A model generated the notes under the pieces. That model was not told the origin of the DNA. It did not search any database and saw only the letters and a list, made by a program, of their open reading frames with translations. DNA of 64,000 nucleotides from Sphingobium amiense (GTDB lineage Bacteria > Pseudomonadota > Alphaproteobacteria > Sphingomonadales > Sphingomonadaceae): contig NZ_AP018664.1 in NCBI RefSeq assembly GCF_003967075.1, forward strand, positions 2,542,001 to 2,606,000, in the 5' to 3' direction. Of this stretch, positions 32,824 through 42,552 are shown in pieces (position 1 is the first letter of the stretch; every line of letters begins with the position of its first letter). Both the position numbers and the translations under genes were made by a program.

Positions 32824-33624
32824 TCAGCGCACCCGCCGCTTCTGGTTCAGCAGCTCATAGGCCATCACCGCAGTCGCCACCGCCGCGTTCAGGCTGTCCG
32901 CCTTGCCCAGCATCGGCATCTTCACCAGCAGGTCGCACTGCGCCTCATAGGCTTCGGGCAGCCCCTGCGCCTCGTTGCCGACGAGGAGGAAGCTCGGGCT
33001 TTCGTAGGACGGCTCCTGATAATCGTGCGTCGCCTTGAGGCTGGTGCCGATCAACTGGCCGGGGCCGGAGCGCAGCCAGGGGATGAATTCCTCCCACCGC
33101 GCCTGCGCGATCTTCTGGGTGAAGAGCGCGCCCATGCTGGCCCGCACCGATTCGACCGAAAAGGGATCGACGCAATCGTCGATCAGGATAAGACCGCCCG
33201 CCCCCACCGCGTCCCCGGTGCGCAGGATCGTGCCCAGATTGCCCGGATCGCGCAGCGACTGGGCGACGATCCAGATGTCGGCGCTGCCCCGGTCCAGATC
33301 GGCGAGCGGGGTCAGCCGGTCGCGATAGACGCCGACCACCGCCTGCGCATTGTCCTTGCCGCTGATCTTGGACAGGATGTCGGGCGTGGTTTCGATCACA
33401 TCGCCCCCCGCCGACTCCATCGCGGCAATCAGGTCGCGGGCCAGCGGATGCGTCGACCCGGCGTGGAACAGCATTTCGGGCAGCACGCCCTCTTCGCGCG
33501 CTTCGGTCAGGATGCGCAGCCCTTCGGCCAGGAACAGTCCTTCGGCCTTGCGATATTTCTTTTCGCGCAGGGATCGGACGCGCTTGACCAGCGGGTTGGA
33601 AAAGCCGGTGATTTCGCGCGCCAC
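32824..33624 (-). CDS. TrmH/SpoU-family RNA 2'-O-methyltransferase
   Basis: A 266-residue SPOUT methyltransferase. The N-terminal substrate-binding domain is TGFSNPLVKRVRSLREKKYRKAEGLFLAEGLRILTEA. The knotted SAM domain has motif 1 LRDPGNLGTILRTGDAVGAGG, motif 2 LLVGNEAQGLP and motif 3 MLGKADSLNAAVATAVMAYEL. The target nucleotide (tRNA or rRNA) is not predictable. I chose the GTG at 33624 (VAREITGF), 11 nt after ggag; the longer open frame overlaps the divergent permease. The 5' ends of the two genes are 123 bp apart. Confidence 0.9.
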   Translation of the reverse strand: MAREITGFSNPLVKRVRSLREKKYRKAEGLFLAEGLRILTEAREEGVLPEMLFHAGSTHPLARDLIAAMESAGGDVIETTPDILSKISGKDNAQAVVGVYRDRLTPLADLDRGSADIWIVAQSLRDPGNLGTILRTGDAVGAGGLILIDDCVDPFSVESVRASMGALFTQKIAQARWEEFIPWLRSGPGQLIGTSLKATHDYQEPSYESPSFLLVGNEAQGLPEAYEAQCDLLVKMPMLGKADSLNAAVATAVMAYELLNQKRRVR

Positions 33625-33747
33625 GTCGTCCGATGCTCCAGCAGGGAAGGCGGCTTCTCTAGCGGCGCGACGAACAAAATGACAGGGGGCATGGAACAGG
33701 AGCCGTTCCCCATGGATTTGCCCGCTGGATTTTCTTACGGGGGTGGA

Positions 33748-34824
33748 ATGACCGACAAGCAATCGCACCGCATCGAGGACGGCTTCTTCCTGACGCTCGT
33801 GGCGCTGGTGTCGATCGCCTTCGCCGCGGTGCTGGAACCTTTCTTCGCCGCGGTGCTGTGGGGCGTGATCGTCGCCATCCTGTTCTGGCCGCTCAACCAG
33901 TGGCTGCTGAAGGCGATGCCAAAGCACCGCAACAGCGCCGCGCTGATGACGCTGGTGGCGATCATCGCCATCGTCATCGTGCCCGCCATCTTCCTCGCCT
34001 TCGCGCTGGTGCAGGAAGCGGCGCATTTCTATGGCCTCATCCAGTCGGGCCAGATCAATTTCGAACGCATGTTCGCCCAGATGGTCGGCGCGCTGCCCGA
34101 CTGGTCGCACGCCATCCTGCGGCGTTTCGGCGTCAGCAATTTCGACGCCGCCCGCCTCACCGTCACGCGCGGCCTCACCAGCAGCTTCCGCTCGCTCGCG
34201 GGGCAGGCGCTGCTGATCGGGCAGGGCGCGTTCAGCTTCATCATCGCGCTCGGCGTCATGCTCTACCTCGCCTTCTTCCTGCTGCGCGACGGCGACCGGC
34301 TGTCGCAGCGCTTTGCCGAAGCGGCCCCGCTGCGCCCGCACCAGCGCGAGGCGCTGCTGCGCCAGTTCGTCGTCGTCATCCGCGCGACGGTGAAGGGCAG
34401 CATCATCGTCGCCATCGTTCAGGGGCTGATCGGCGGCGTCGTCTTCTGGATGCTGGGGATACAGGGCGCGCTGCTGTGGGGCGTGCTGATGGGGATCTTC
34501 TCGCTGCTGCCGGCGATCGGATCGGGACTGGTCTGGGTGCCGGTGGCGCTTTACCTGTTCGCGACCGGCGCGGTGTGGCAGGGCGCGGTGCTGGTCGGGT
34601 GCGGGGCGCTCATCATCGGGTCGGTCGACAATCTGCTCCGCCCGATCCTGGTGGGGCGTGAAACGCGCATTCCCGACTATGTCGTGCTCATCACCACGCT
34701 GGGCGGGATCGAGCTGTTCGGCTTCAACGGCATCGTCATCGGGCCGGTGATCGCCGCGCTCTTTATTGCGACCTGGGACATTTTCACCCAGATGCGCAAG
34801 GTGGGCGAAGTCGGCGACGGCTGA
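33748..34824 (+). CDS. AI-2E family transporter (PerM-like permease)
   Basis: A 358-residue membrane protein. Two N-terminal helix pairs (LTLVALVSIAFAAVLEPFFAAVLWGVIVAILFWPLNQWLL, ALMTLVAIIAIVIVPAIFLAFALV) come first. A polar middle domain follows, then helices GAFSFIIALGVMLYLAFFLLRDGDRL and VPVALYLFATGAVWQGAVLV. The family signature region DNLLRPILVGRETRIPDYVVLITTLGG is near the end. The AI-2E label is historical; actual substrates vary. The start is the ATG at 33748. It runs convergently into the PTS cluster, with a 3-bp gap to the HPr stop. Confidence 0.92.
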   Translation: MTDKQSHRIEDGFFLTLVALVSIAFAAVLEPFFAAVLWGVIVAILFWPLNQWLLKAMPKHRNSAALMTLVAIIAIVIVPAIFLAFALVQEAAHFYGLIQSGQINFERMFAQMVGALPDWSHAILRRFGVSNFDAARLTVTRGLTSSFRSLAGQALLIGQGAFSFIIALGVMLYLAFFLLRDGDRLSQRFAEAAPLRPHQREALLRQFVVVIRATVKGSIIVAIVQGLIGGVVFWMLGIQGALLWGVLMGIFSLLPAIGSGLVWVPVALYLFATGAVWQGAVLVGCGALIIGSVDNLLRPILVGRETRIPDYVVLITTLGGIELFGFNGIVIGPVIAALFIATWDIFTQMRKVGEVGDG

Positions 34825-34827
34825 GGA

Positions 34828-35100
34828 TCACTCTTCGCCGAACTTCTCCTCGACCAGCGTGACGAGCTTGCCGAGCGAATCCTCCGCTTCCGGCCCGGCC
34901 GCCTTGATGACGATATGGTCGCCCATCGCCGCGCCCAGCATCATGAGGCCCATGATCGACGTGCCGGTGACGTGATTGCCGTCCTTGCTGACGGTGATGT
35001 CGGCGGGCAGGCCACTCGCCAGCGTGACGAACTTGGCGCTCGCGCGGGCGTGAAGGCCGCGCCTGTTGCTGATCCGGACTTCCCGGCTGATTTCTGTCAT
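34828..35100 (-). CDS. ptsH: HPr-family phosphocarrier of the PTS-Ntr-like system
   Basis: A 90-residue HPr. The phospho-histidine is His17 in NRRGLHARASAKFV, and the HprK target serine is Ser48 in GTSIMGLMMLGA. Both sites are intact, so it can carry the catalytic (EI) and the regulatory (HprK) phosphate. It overlaps the upstream EIIA(Man) gene by ATGA. EI is encoded apart, at 10066-12339. No sugar permease gene is in the cluster, so the system is probably purely regulatory. Confidence 0.96.
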   Translation of the reverse strand: MTEISREVRISNRRGLHARASAKFVTLASGLPADITVSKDGNHVTGTSIMGLMMLGAAMGDHIVIKAAGPEAEDSLGKLVTLVEEKFGEE

Positions 35101-35501
35101 GCAGTGCTACCCAATAGTTCCGACGCGACGCTGATATATTTCTGCCCCGCCTCGCGCGCGGCGGCGACGGCGGCGCGCACGTCCATCACCTTGCGCGCGC
35201 TTTCGAGGCGGATGAGCATGGGGAGGTTGATGCCCGCGATCACCTCGATCTCGCCCGCCTTCAGCAGCGAGATGGCGAGGTTCGACGGCGTGCCGCCGAA
35301 CAGGTCGGTCAGCAGGATCACGCCCGACCCGTCATTGACGCGGGCGACGGCGGCGGCGATGTCCGCACGGCGCAGCTCCATGTCGTCTTCCGGGCCGATG
35401 CAGATCGTCGCGATCTGCTGCTGTGGTCCCACGACATGCTCCATCGCGACGACGAATTCCGTGGCGAGCGATCCGTGGGTGACGAGTACGAGTCCGATCA
35501 T
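35097..35501 (-). CDS. PTS EIIA(Man)-family protein
   Basis: A 134-residue mannose-type IIA protein: MIGLVLVTHGSLATEFV with the active His9, the LLTDLFGGTPSNLAISLL signature, and AGINLPMLIRL. It is the terminal phosphate acceptor of the chain PtsP-HPr-EIIA. There is no IIB/IIC partner in the window. Four-base overlap with HPr downstream; 6-bp gap to rapZ upstream. Confidence 0.95.
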   Translation of the reverse strand: MIGLVLVTHGSLATEFVVAMEHVVGPQQQIATICIGPEDDMELRRADIAAAVARVNDGSGVILLTDLFGGTPSNLAISLLKAGEIEVIAGINLPMLIRLESARKVMDVRAAVAAAREAGQKYISVASELLGSTA

Positions 35502-35507
35502 CTGATT

Positions 35508-36455
35508 CTACGGCCCATTTGTGTCATGTGATGCTTTCGGGCCTCCCGGTCGGTGCTTCTCCAGGCTTTCCTGGGGCACCGATTCAATATTGCGGTGCAA
35601 GAGGGTGGGCGAAAAGCCCGCCGCTTGCAAGTATTTCGCGACGCGCGCGGCGACGTGGACGGAGCGGTGCTTGCCCCCCGTGCAGCCGAAGGCGACGGTG
35701 ATGTATGTCTTGCCGCCCTCGGCATAGCGGGGCAGCAGCGTGGCGAGCAGTTGCTCGATCCGGCCGACCGCATCCTCATAGGCGGGGTCTTCGCGGATAT
35801 AGGCGGCGACCTCCGGGTCGAGGCCCGTCTTCGGCCGCAGCGCGTCGACCCAGTGCGGATTGCGCAGAAAGCGCATGTCGAACATCAGGTCGGCGTTGCG
35901 GGGCACGCCGCGCGAAAAGCCGAAGGACAGGATCGTCAGCACCGGGTCCGACAGCCGCTCGCGGGAAAATCGCGCGCGGATTTCCTGTTGCAGCGCGTTG
36001 GTGGTGGTGCCGGTCGTGTCGATCACCTGCCCGGCCCAGCGGCGCAGCGGTTCGGTCAGCTCCCGCTCGCGCGCGATGCCGTCGGCGGCGGGACGGTCGA
36101 GCGCGAGGGGGTGGCGGCGGCGGGTCTCGGCAAAGCGCCGCTCCAGCTCGCTGCCCGAACAGTCGAGGAACAGCGTTTCGATGTCATGCCCGTGCCGTTC
36201 GCGCAGCGTCTTGATCCGCTGGACGATAGCGGCGGCGTCGAAGCCGCGCGTCCGCGCGTCGATGCCGAGCGCCAGCGGGCGGGCATACTCCCCGGCATGG
36301 CCTTCGGGCAGCGGCGTGTCGAGCAGCCGGTCGAGCAGGACGAGCGGGATATTGTCGACCACTTCCCAGCCCATATCCTCCAGCGTCTTGAGCGCGGTGG
36401 TCTTGCCCGCGCCCGACAGGCCGGACAGCAGCAGGATGGTTTTCGGCTCGTTCAC
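35508..36455 (-). CDS. rapZ: RapZ-family RNase adapter/nucleotide-binding protein
   Basis: A 315-residue protein: P-loop GLSGAGKTT (12-20), EVVDNIPLVLLDRLL, FLDCSGSELERRF, FSRGVPRNADLMFDMRFLRNPHW, and C-terminal FGCTGGKHRSVHVAARVAKYL, the full RapZ/YvcJ layout. In enterobacteria RapZ controls glucosamine-6-phosphate synthase mRNA decay; in alphaproteobacteria the partner RNAs are not known to me. It overlaps the hprK stop by ATGA and belongs to the same operon. Confidence 0.95.
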   Translation of the reverse strand: MNEPKTILLLSGLSGAGKTTALKTLEDMGWEVVDNIPLVLLDRLLDTPLPEGHAGEYARPLALGIDARTRGFDAAAIVQRIKTLRERHGHDIETLFLDCSGSELERRFAETRRRHPLALDRPAADGIARERELTEPLRRWAGQVIDTTGTTTNALQQEIRARFSRERLSDPVLTILSFGFSRGVPRNADLMFDMRFLRNPHWVDALRPKTGLDPEVAAYIREDPAYEDAVGRIEQLLATLLPRYAEGGKTYITVAFGCTGGKHRSVHVAARVAKYLQAAGFSPTLLHRNIESVPQESLEKHRPGGPKASHDTNGP

Positions 36456-36886
36456 CTGAGGCCGATCTTGTCGAGCGCGAGTTCGACCTTGATCGGGGCG
36501 GAAGCCTCGAACGGCGCGATCTTGATGACGGGCACCTGCATCCCTGCGACGATGCGCAGCAGCGGGTCGAGCGGCATCCGCTCCACCCGGTCGAACAGGT
36601 CGATGAGCAGAGCGACGGGCGCTTCTGGGATGCGGGGCAGGTCGACGATGCCGATGCCGCGCACCTCCATCTTTCCCGCGATGGTCGTGGGCGCGGTGGC
36701 GACGAGACGGCCGTCGACCCGCTTCACCAGCGTATAGTCGTCGCTGACCAGAATGCCGCCCCGGTCGACGAGGCGCAGCGCGAGGTCGGACTTGCCGCTG
36801 CCGCTCGGCCCGGACAGCAGCACGGCGCGGCCGGCGATGGCCACGCTCGTCGCGTGAAGCGTTTCAGACGATAATGCGCGCGCCAT
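36452..36886 (-). CDS. hprK: HPr kinase/phosphorylase, short alphaproteobacterial form
   Basis: A 144-residue protein equal to the C-terminal kinase domain of HPrK/P only. P-loop GPSGSGKSDLALRLVDRG is at 26-43, VSDDYTLV follows, and the capping-loop-like region is MEVRGIGIVDLPRI (HprK signature). The N-terminal domain of Firmicute HprK is absent, as is normal for alphaproteobacteria. It should phosphorylate Ser48 of the HPr encoded two genes on. I used the ATG at 36886 (MARALSSETLHATSV); the frame is open to 36940. Confidence 0.92.
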   Translation of the reverse strand: MARALSSETLHATSVAIAGRAVLLSGPSGSGKSDLALRLVDRGGILVSDDYTLVKRVDGRLVATAPTTIAGKMEVRGIGIVDLPRIPEAPVALLIDLFDRVERMPLDPLLRIVAGMQVPVIKIAPFEASAPIKVELALDKIGLR

Positions 36887-36955
36887 GGTCCGGCCCCGTG
36901 TCCCCCGCGTCCCTTGTAGCCCCTTGGGGCAGCGAAGCAAATGGCAGATGCCGTC

Positions 36956-38551
36956 CTATTCCGACACGATGCCCGGATCGCGCGCGACCGCCATCGGCAG
37001 GCGGACGACGAAGCGCGCCCCTTTCTGCGCGTCCTCGCGGTCGCCGATGGCGATGGTGCCCTGATGCCCCTCGACGATAGAGCGCGCGATGGCAAGGCCG
37101 AGACCCGAATGCTTGCCGAACGCCTCGCCTTCGGGGCGGACGCTGTGGAAGCGGCGGAAAATATGCTCGCGCTCGGATTCGGGAACGCCCGGACCTTCAT
37201 CCTCGACGCTGACCAGCACCTGCCCGTCCGCCACCGTCGCGACGATGCGGACGAGGCCGCCGTCGGGCGAGAAGGACACGGCATTGTCTATGAGGTTGTC
37301 GAGCACGCGGATCAGGCGGCCCTCGTCGCCCGGCACCACCGCCACATCCTTGCGCGGGCGGGCGAAGGCGAGGCGGACGCCGCGCGGAACCCCGCGCGCT
37401 TCCCGCGCGATCACCATCCGTTCGATGAGGATGCCAAGGTCGATCGGCTCGAAGCGCGTGCGGGACAGTTCGGCGTCGACGCGCGATGCCTCGGCAATGT
37501 CGGTGACGAGCCGGTCGAGCCGCCGCACATCGTCCTGCGCGATGGCCATGAGCTGCGTGCGCAGATCCGGCCGCTCCACCCGGTCGAGCGCGTCGAGCGC
37601 GGAGCGCAGCGAGGCGATGGGATTTTTCAGCTCATGGCTCACATCCGCCGCGAAGGCGTCGGTCGCGTCGATCCGCTGGCGCAGCGCCTGGCTCATGTCG
37701 GACAGGGCGCGCGCGAGCATCCCGATCTCGTCGCGCCGCTCGGGCAGGCGCGGCACCATCACCTCGCGCGCACGGCCGAGGCGCACGCGGACGGCGGCGC
37801 GGGCGAGGCGCTGGAGCGGCTGGACGATGGTGCGCGCAAGGAACAGGGACAGCAGCACCGAAGCCAGCACCGCGACCGCCAGCACCATGCCGAGCCGCAG
37901 CCGCTCCGCCCGCACGATGCGGGTGATGTCGCGCGCATTCTCCGTCGCCAGCAGCAGCGTTCCGTCCGGCAGCGGCACGGCGGCGGAGATCATGAAGGTG
38001 CGGTCGGGCGCGTAACGGTTCATCGACTGGGGATGGCCCGTCTTGCGCGCCAGCAGCAGTTCGGGCCACGCCTCCGCCCGGTCGAGCGCCGGTTCCTCGA
38101 AATCGGGAGGACGGTCGGCGTCGACCACCTTGTCCACCACCTTGTCGAGGAAGCGGGCGACGTGCCGCTGCCACTCCTCGCTTTCGGGCGACCGCAGTTC
38201 GTAACGCGGCGCATCCATCGCAAAGCTGTCGGCGATCAGTCGCCCGTCCGCGCCATAGCGGCGCACCCGGTCCTCCGTCTGGCGCGCATAGGCGGCGATC
38301 AGCGCGTCGTCGCGGCTTGGCGGCGCGGCCTGCAGGCCGAGCGCAAGGAGCTTCAGCTCGCGCGTCGACTGTTCGAGGCGCGCGTCGACGATGCGCGTGC
38401 GATAGCTGTCGAGATAGAAGAAGCCGCCCGCCAGCAGCGCGAGCGCGAAGACGTTGACCGCAAGGATACGCGGGGTGAGGCTCAGCCGCCCCGACCAGCG
38501 CACCGCCAGCGGCGCCGCCTCACTCCTCCGAGAATCGGTAGCCGGCGCCAT
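36956..38551 (-). CDS. ChvG-type sensor histidine kinase
   Basis: A membrane histidine kinase of about 531 residues. TM1 is [16 protein letters not shown], a periplasmic domain of about 190 residues follows, and TM2 is [24 protein letters not shown] comes next, then the H-box [17 protein letters not shown]-box [15 protein letters not shown], and G-boxes DEGPGVPE and [20 protein letters not shown]. The position between a ChvI-like regulator and hprK fits ChvG/ExoS. The start is uncertain: the ATG at 38551 overlaps the regulator by 32 bp, and a GTG further in is possible. Confidence 0.9.
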   Translation of the reverse strand: MAPATDSRRSEAAPLAVRWSGRLSLTPRILAVNVFALALLAGGFFYLDSYRTRIVDARLEQSTRELKLLALGLQAAPPSRDDALIAAYARQTEDRVRRYGADGRLIADSFAMDAPRYELRSPESEEWQRHVARFLDKVVDKVVDADRPPDFEEPALDRAEAWPELLLARKTGHPQSMNRYAPDRTFMISAAVPLPDGTLLLATENARDITRIVRAERLRLGMVLAVAVLASVLLSLFLARTIVQPLQRLARAAVRVRLGRAREVMVPRLPERRDEIGMLARALSDMSQALRQRIDATDAFAADVSHELKNPIASLRSALDALDRVERPDLRTQLMAIAQDDVRRLDRLVTDIAEASRVDAELSRTRFEPIDLGILIERMVIAREARGVPRGVRLAFARPRKDVAVVPGDEGRLIRVLDNLIDNAVSFSPDGGLVRIVATVADGQVLVSVEDEGPGVPESEREHIFRRFHSVRPEGEAFGKHSGLGLAIARSIVEGHQGTIAIGDREDAQKGARFVVRLPMAVARDPGIVSE

Positions 38552-39224
38552 AGAGGGTGTCGATTGCATTGAAATCGGGATCTGCCTCGCGGAATTTGCG
38601 GCGCAGCCGCTTGATGTGGCTGTCGATGGTGCGGTCGTCGACATAGACATCGTCCTGATAGGCGGCGTCCATCAACTGATTGCGGTTCTTGACGACGCCG
38701 GGGCGCTGGGCCAGCGTTTCGAGGATCAGGAATTCGGTGACGGTCAGCGTCACGTCCTTCCCGTTCCATTTCACCCGATGCCGCGCCGGGTCCATCTCCA
38801 GCCGCCCGCGCAGGATCGGGTCGGCGACCGGCTCGTCGGGCGTTTCGGGCGTCGCGCGCATTTCCGACCGGCGCAGGATGGCGCGGATGCGCGCGATCAG
38901 CAGCCGCTGCGAAAAGGGCTTGGCGATATAGTCGTCCGCCCCCATCGCAAGGCCCAGCGCCTCGTCCAGCTCATCCGCCTTGGACGTGAGGAAGATGACC
39001 GGCATCTGGCTGCGTTCGCGCAGGCGGCGCAGCAGTTCTAGGCCATCCATGCGCGGCATCTTGATGTCGAAGACGGCGAGGTCGGCGGGGTTTTCCAGCA
39101 GCGCCTTGAGCGCGCTTTCAGGGTCCGAATAGACGCGCGTCAGAAAGCCTTCCGCCTGAAGCGCGATCGACACGGAAGTCAGGATATTCTTGTCGTCATC
39201 CACCAGGGCGATGGTCGCGGTCAT
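38520..39224 (-). CDS. ChvI-type OmpR-family response regulator
   Basis: A 234-residue regulator. The receiver has acidic pair DDDK (9-12), phospho-Asp53 in [13 protein letters not shown], Thr in FLTSKADE, and Lys in YIAKPFS. A winged-helix DNA-binding domain follows ([49 protein letters not shown]). The length, the ending and the position next to pckA and a ChvG-like kinase indicate the ChvI type. In other alphaproteobacteria this pair senses acid or envelope stress and affects succinate and PEPCK metabolism. Confidence 0.94.
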   Translation of the reverse strand: MTATIALVDDDKNILTSVSIALQAEGFLTRVYSDPESALKALLENPADLAVFDIKMPRMDGLELLRRLRERSQMPVIFLTSKADELDEALGLAMGADDYIAKPFSQRLLIARIRAILRRSEMRATPETPDEPVADPILRGRLEMDPARHRVKWNGKDVTLTVTEFLILETLAQRPGVVKNRNQLMDAAYQDDVYVDDRTIDSHIKRLRRKFREADPDFNAIDTLYGAGYRFSEE

Positions 39225-39501
39225 GCAGCATTCCAGACGATCGGAAAAGGGCGAGAGCGAGCGTTAGACGATGCGGCCCGCCCTCGCAAGAAAGGGTCGG
39301 GTGCGGCGGTCCATCCGATTCGCTTACCTGTGTGGACGATTTCGGCACAGGGCGCGCGGCGGCGGGATTTGACGGTTGGGGTCCGACGCCCTATGGCCTT
39401 ATCCCGTCTGCGAATGAAGACGCTGCGGCAGGCGGCGCTCAATGGGCGGATCGGCCGTTCCTCAGGGGACGCAGCCGACATCAACATATAGGAGCTACGG
39501 C

Positions 39502-41106
39502 GTGCAGGCCAAATCCTCAATCACCCTGGCTGACCAGGGAATCTCCACCCATGCCACCCAGCACTGGAATCTCGGCACCGCGGCGCTCGTGGAAGCCGCC
39601 GTGCGCAATGGCGAGGGCAAGCTGTCGAAGGACGGGCCGCTGGTCGTCAAGACCGGCAAGCACACCGGCCGCAGCGCGAAGGACAAGTTCATCGTCCGCG
39701 ACGCGGAGACCGAAAGCACCGTCTGGTGGGGCAACACCAACGTGCCCATGACGCCCGACCATTTCGCCGCGCTCAAGGAAGATTTCTTCAAGGCGCTGGG
39801 TGAAAAGGAAACGCTCTACGTCGCCGACCTGTTCGGCGGGTCGCAGCCCGAACATCGCGTCAAGGTGCGCGTCATCAACGAGTTCGCCTGGCACAACCTG
39901 TTCATCCGCACGCTGCTGGTCCGCCCGACCGCCGATGAGCTGCCCGGCTTCGCGCCCGAATATACCATCATCGACCTGCCCAGCTTCCGCGCCGATCCGG
40001 CGCGCCACGGCAGCCGCACCGAAACCGTGATCGCGGTCAACTTCACCGAGAAGCTGATCCTGATCGGCGGCACCGCCTATGCCGGCGAGATGAAGAAGTC
40101 GGTCTTCGGCATCCTCAACTATCTGCTGCCCGTGAAGGGCGTGATGCCGATGCACTGTTCGGCCAATATCGGCCCGGATGGCGACACGGCGGTCTTCTTC
40201 GGCCTGTCGGGCACCGGCAAGACGACGCTGTCGGCGGACGCCAGCCGCACCCTGATCGGCGACGACGAGCATGGCTGGTCGGACACGGCGGTCTTCAATT
40301 TCGAAGGCGGCTGCTACGCCAAGATGATTAACCTCTCCGCCGAGGCGGAGCCGGAGATTTTCGCCACCACCAAGCGATTCGGCACGGTGCTGGAAAATGT
40401 CGTGATGGACGAGGAAACCCGCGCCATCGACCTCGACGACAACAGCCTCGCGGAAAACAGCCGCGGCTCCTACCCGATCGACTTCATCCCCAACACGTCG
40501 GAGAAGAATCTGGGTCCGGTGCCCAAGAACATCATCTTCCTGACCGCCGACGCCTATGGCGTGCTGCCGCCGATCGCGCGGTTGACGCCCGAGCAGGCGA
40601 TGTATCACTTCCTCTCGGGCTATACCGCGCGCGTCGCCGGGACCGAGATCGGCGTGACCGAACCGACCGCCACCTTCTCCACCTGCTTCGGCGCGCCGTT
40701 CATGCCGCGCCACCCCAGCGTCTACGGCAATCTGCTGAAGGAGCGGATCAACAAGGGCGGCGTCACCTGCTGGCTGGTCAACACCGGCTGGGCGGGCGGC
40801 AAGGCGACGATGCCGGGGATCAAGCGCATGCCGATCAAGGTGACGCGCGCGCTGCTCAACGCCGCGCTCGACGGCAGCCTCAACAATGTCGAATTCCGCA
40901 CCGACCCGAACTTCGGCTTCGAAGTGCCGGTGGCGGTGAACGGCGTCGATTCGACCATCCTCGATCCGCGCGCCATGTGGGCGGACAAGGACGGCTATGA
41001 CGCCACCGCCGCGACGCTGGTCAAGGCGTTCGTCGATAATTTCGCCCAGTTCGAGGATCATGTGGACGACGGCGTCCGCAGCGCGGCGCTTGTCGCCGCC
41101 GCCTGA
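39502..41106 (+). CDS. pckA: phosphoenolpyruvate carboxykinase (ATP)
   Basis: A 534-residue ATP-type PEPCK, first committed step of gluconeogenesis (oxaloacetate + ATP to PEP). Marks: [26 protein letters not shown], the kinase P-loop [28 protein letters not shown], and [21 protein letters not shown] and [14 protein letters not shown] also match. The start is GTG at 39502, 8 nt after ggag; ATG alternatives lie inside the 277-bp divergent promoter region shared with the response regulator, which may control it. Confidence 0.97.
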   Translation: MQAKSSITLADQGISTHATQHWNLGTAALVEAAVRNGEGKLSKDGPLVVKTGKHTGRSAKDKFIVRDAETESTVWWGNTNVPMTPDHFAALKEDFFKALGEKETLYVADLFGGSQPEHRVKVRVINEFAWHNLFIRTLLVRPTADELPGFAPEYTIIDLPSFRADPARHGSRTETVIAVNFTEKLILIGGTAYAGEMKKSVFGILNYLLPVKGVMPMHCSANIGPDGDTAVFFGLSGTGKTTLSADASRTLIGDDEHGWSDTAVFNFEGGCYAKMINLSAEAEPEIFATTKRFGTVLENVVMDEETRAIDLDDNSLAENSRGSYPIDFIPNTSEKNLGPVPKNIIFLTADAYGVLPPIARLTPEQAMYHFLSGYTARVAGTEIGVTEPTATFSTCFGAPFMPRHPSVYGNLLKERINKGGVTCWLVNTGWAGGKATMPGIKRMPIKVTRALLNAALDGSLNNVEFRTDPNFGFEVPVAVNGVDSTILDPRAMWADKDGYDATAATLVKAFVDNFAQFEDHVDDGVRSAALVAAA

Positions 41107-41126
41107 TCGCGCAAACAGGACAAGCG

Positions 41127-41160
41127 AAGGGCCGGGGGCACATGCCTTCCGGCCCTTTTT
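41127..41160 (+). terminator. intrinsic terminator after pckA
   Basis: Stem gggccgg/ccggccc around a loop of about 13 nt, followed by five T; 21 bp after the stop. Confidence 0.9.
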
Positions 41161-41227
41161 GCATCGCCGGGCTTGCCATTCCGCCTTTTGACGCGAGATA
41201 GGAAGGCACGGGCAGAGGGGGGACGAC

Positions 41228-42502
41228 ATGACCAGCAGCAACGGCATCGGCGAAATGTGGCGGCACAAGCGCGTGCTGGCGGCGAGCCTCATCGGCACGG
41301 CAGTCGAATTTTACGACTTCTACATCTACGCCACCGCCGCCAGCCTGATCTTCCCGTCGCTCTTCTTCCCCGCCTCATCCCCCACCGCGCAGCTCATGGC
41401 CTCCTATGGCAGCCTCGCACTCGCCTTCTTCGCAAGGCCGCTGGGCGCCGCGATCTTCGGCCATTATGGCGACCGCGTGGGGCGCAAGGCGACGCTCGTC
41501 ACGTCGCTCATGCTGATGGGCGGATGCACGCTGCTGATCGGTTTCCTCCCCACCCATGCGCAGATCGGCTGGTGGGCGCCGCTGATCCTGTGCCTGCTGC
41601 GCTTCGGACAGGGGCTGGGCCTCGGCGGCGAATGGGGCGGCGCGGCGCTTCTGGCGGTGGAAAACGCCCCGCCCGGCTGGCGCGCGCGCTTCGGCATGTT
41701 CCCGCAACTGGGCGCGCCGGTGGGCTTCATCGCGGCGAACGGCCTGTTCCTGATCCTCGGCACCATGCTGTCGGACGCAGACTTCTACGCCTGGGGCTGG
41801 CGCCTGCCCTTCCTGGGCAGCGCGGTGCTGGTGTTCCTGGGCCTGTGGGTCCGGCTGAAGCTCACCGAGACGCCGGAGTTTGCTGCGGCCAAGGCGGAAA
41901 GCCCGCCACCCGCCGTCCCGCTCGCGACCCTCCTCTCCTCGCATCTGGGCGCGGCCATTGCGGGCACCTTCGCCTGCGCGGCCTGCTTCGCCATCTACTA
42001 TATCGCGACCGCCTTCGCGCTGGGCTACGGCACCACGGCATTGAAGATCGACCGCAGCGCCTTCCTGTCGCTGCAGCTGGGCGCGATCCTGTTCATGGCG
42101 GGCAGCATCGTGCTCGCGGGCTGGTGGGCGGATCGTTCCAGCCCGACGCGGGTGCTGGCATGGGGATGCGCGGGCACGATCGCCATGGGGATCGCCTTCG
42201 GGCCGATGATGGGGACGGGCGCGCTGCTGCCGATCTTCCTGATCCTGAGCGCCGCGCTGTTCCTGATGGGCTTCGTCTACGGGCCGCTGGGCGCTTACCT
42301 GCCCGCGCTCTTCCCGATCCAGTTGCGCTATACCGGCGCGTCCTTCGCATTCAACCTCGGCGGCATCATCGGCGGCGCGCTCGCCCCCATCGTCGCGACC
42401 TGGCTGATCGGCGCGCATGGCATCGCCATCGTCGGCCTCTACATGTCTGCCGCCGCCGCGATCAGCCTGGCAGGGCTGTGGTGGACGAGCCGGAAAGGCT
42501 GA
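41228..42502 (+). CDS. MFS metabolite:H+ symporter
   Basis: A 424-residue transporter of the MHS group (ShiA/ProP/KgtP-like): IGTAVEFYDFYIYATAASLIFPSLFF in TM1, the loop 2-3 motif GHYGDRVGRKATLV, and LRFGQGLGLGGEWGGAALLAVENAP, typical for this group. About 12 TMs are visible. Likely substrates are dicarboxylates, shikimate-type acids or betaines; the position behind pckA hints at a C4-dicarboxylate but does not prove it. The stop is followed by a hairpin shared with the convergent TonB receptor. Confidence 0.92.
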   Translation: MTSSNGIGEMWRHKRVLAASLIGTAVEFYDFYIYATAASLIFPSLFFPASSPTAQLMASYGSLALAFFARPLGAAIFGHYGDRVGRKATLVTSLMLMGGCTLLIGFLPTHAQIGWWAPLILCLLRFGQGLGLGGEWGGAALLAVENAPPGWRARFGMFPQLGAPVGFIAANGLFLILGTMLSDADFYAWGWRLPFLGSAVLVFLGLWVRLKLTETPEFAAAKAESPPPAVPLATLLSSHLGAAIAGTFACAACFAIYYIATAFALGYGTTALKIDRSAFLSLQLGAILFMAGSIVLAGWWADRSSPTRVLAWGCAGTIAMGIAFGPMMGTGALLPIFLILSAALFLMGFVYGPLGAYLPALFPIQLRYTGASFAFNLGGIIGGALAPIVATWLIGAHGIAIVGLYMSAAAAISLAGLWWTSRKG

Positions 42503-42511
42503 GGGCTGAGT

Positions 42512-42541
42512 GATGATGGCCGGATCAGCCCGGCCATCATC
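42512..42541. terminator. bidirectional hairpin between convergent genes
   Basis: Perfect 12-bp arms (gatgatggccgg) with a 6-nt loop lie between the MFS stop (42502) and the receptor stop (42553). No T-run follows on either side, so it may stop or only stabilise the transcripts. Confidence 0.6.
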
Positions 42542-42552
42542 CATTGCGGCTG

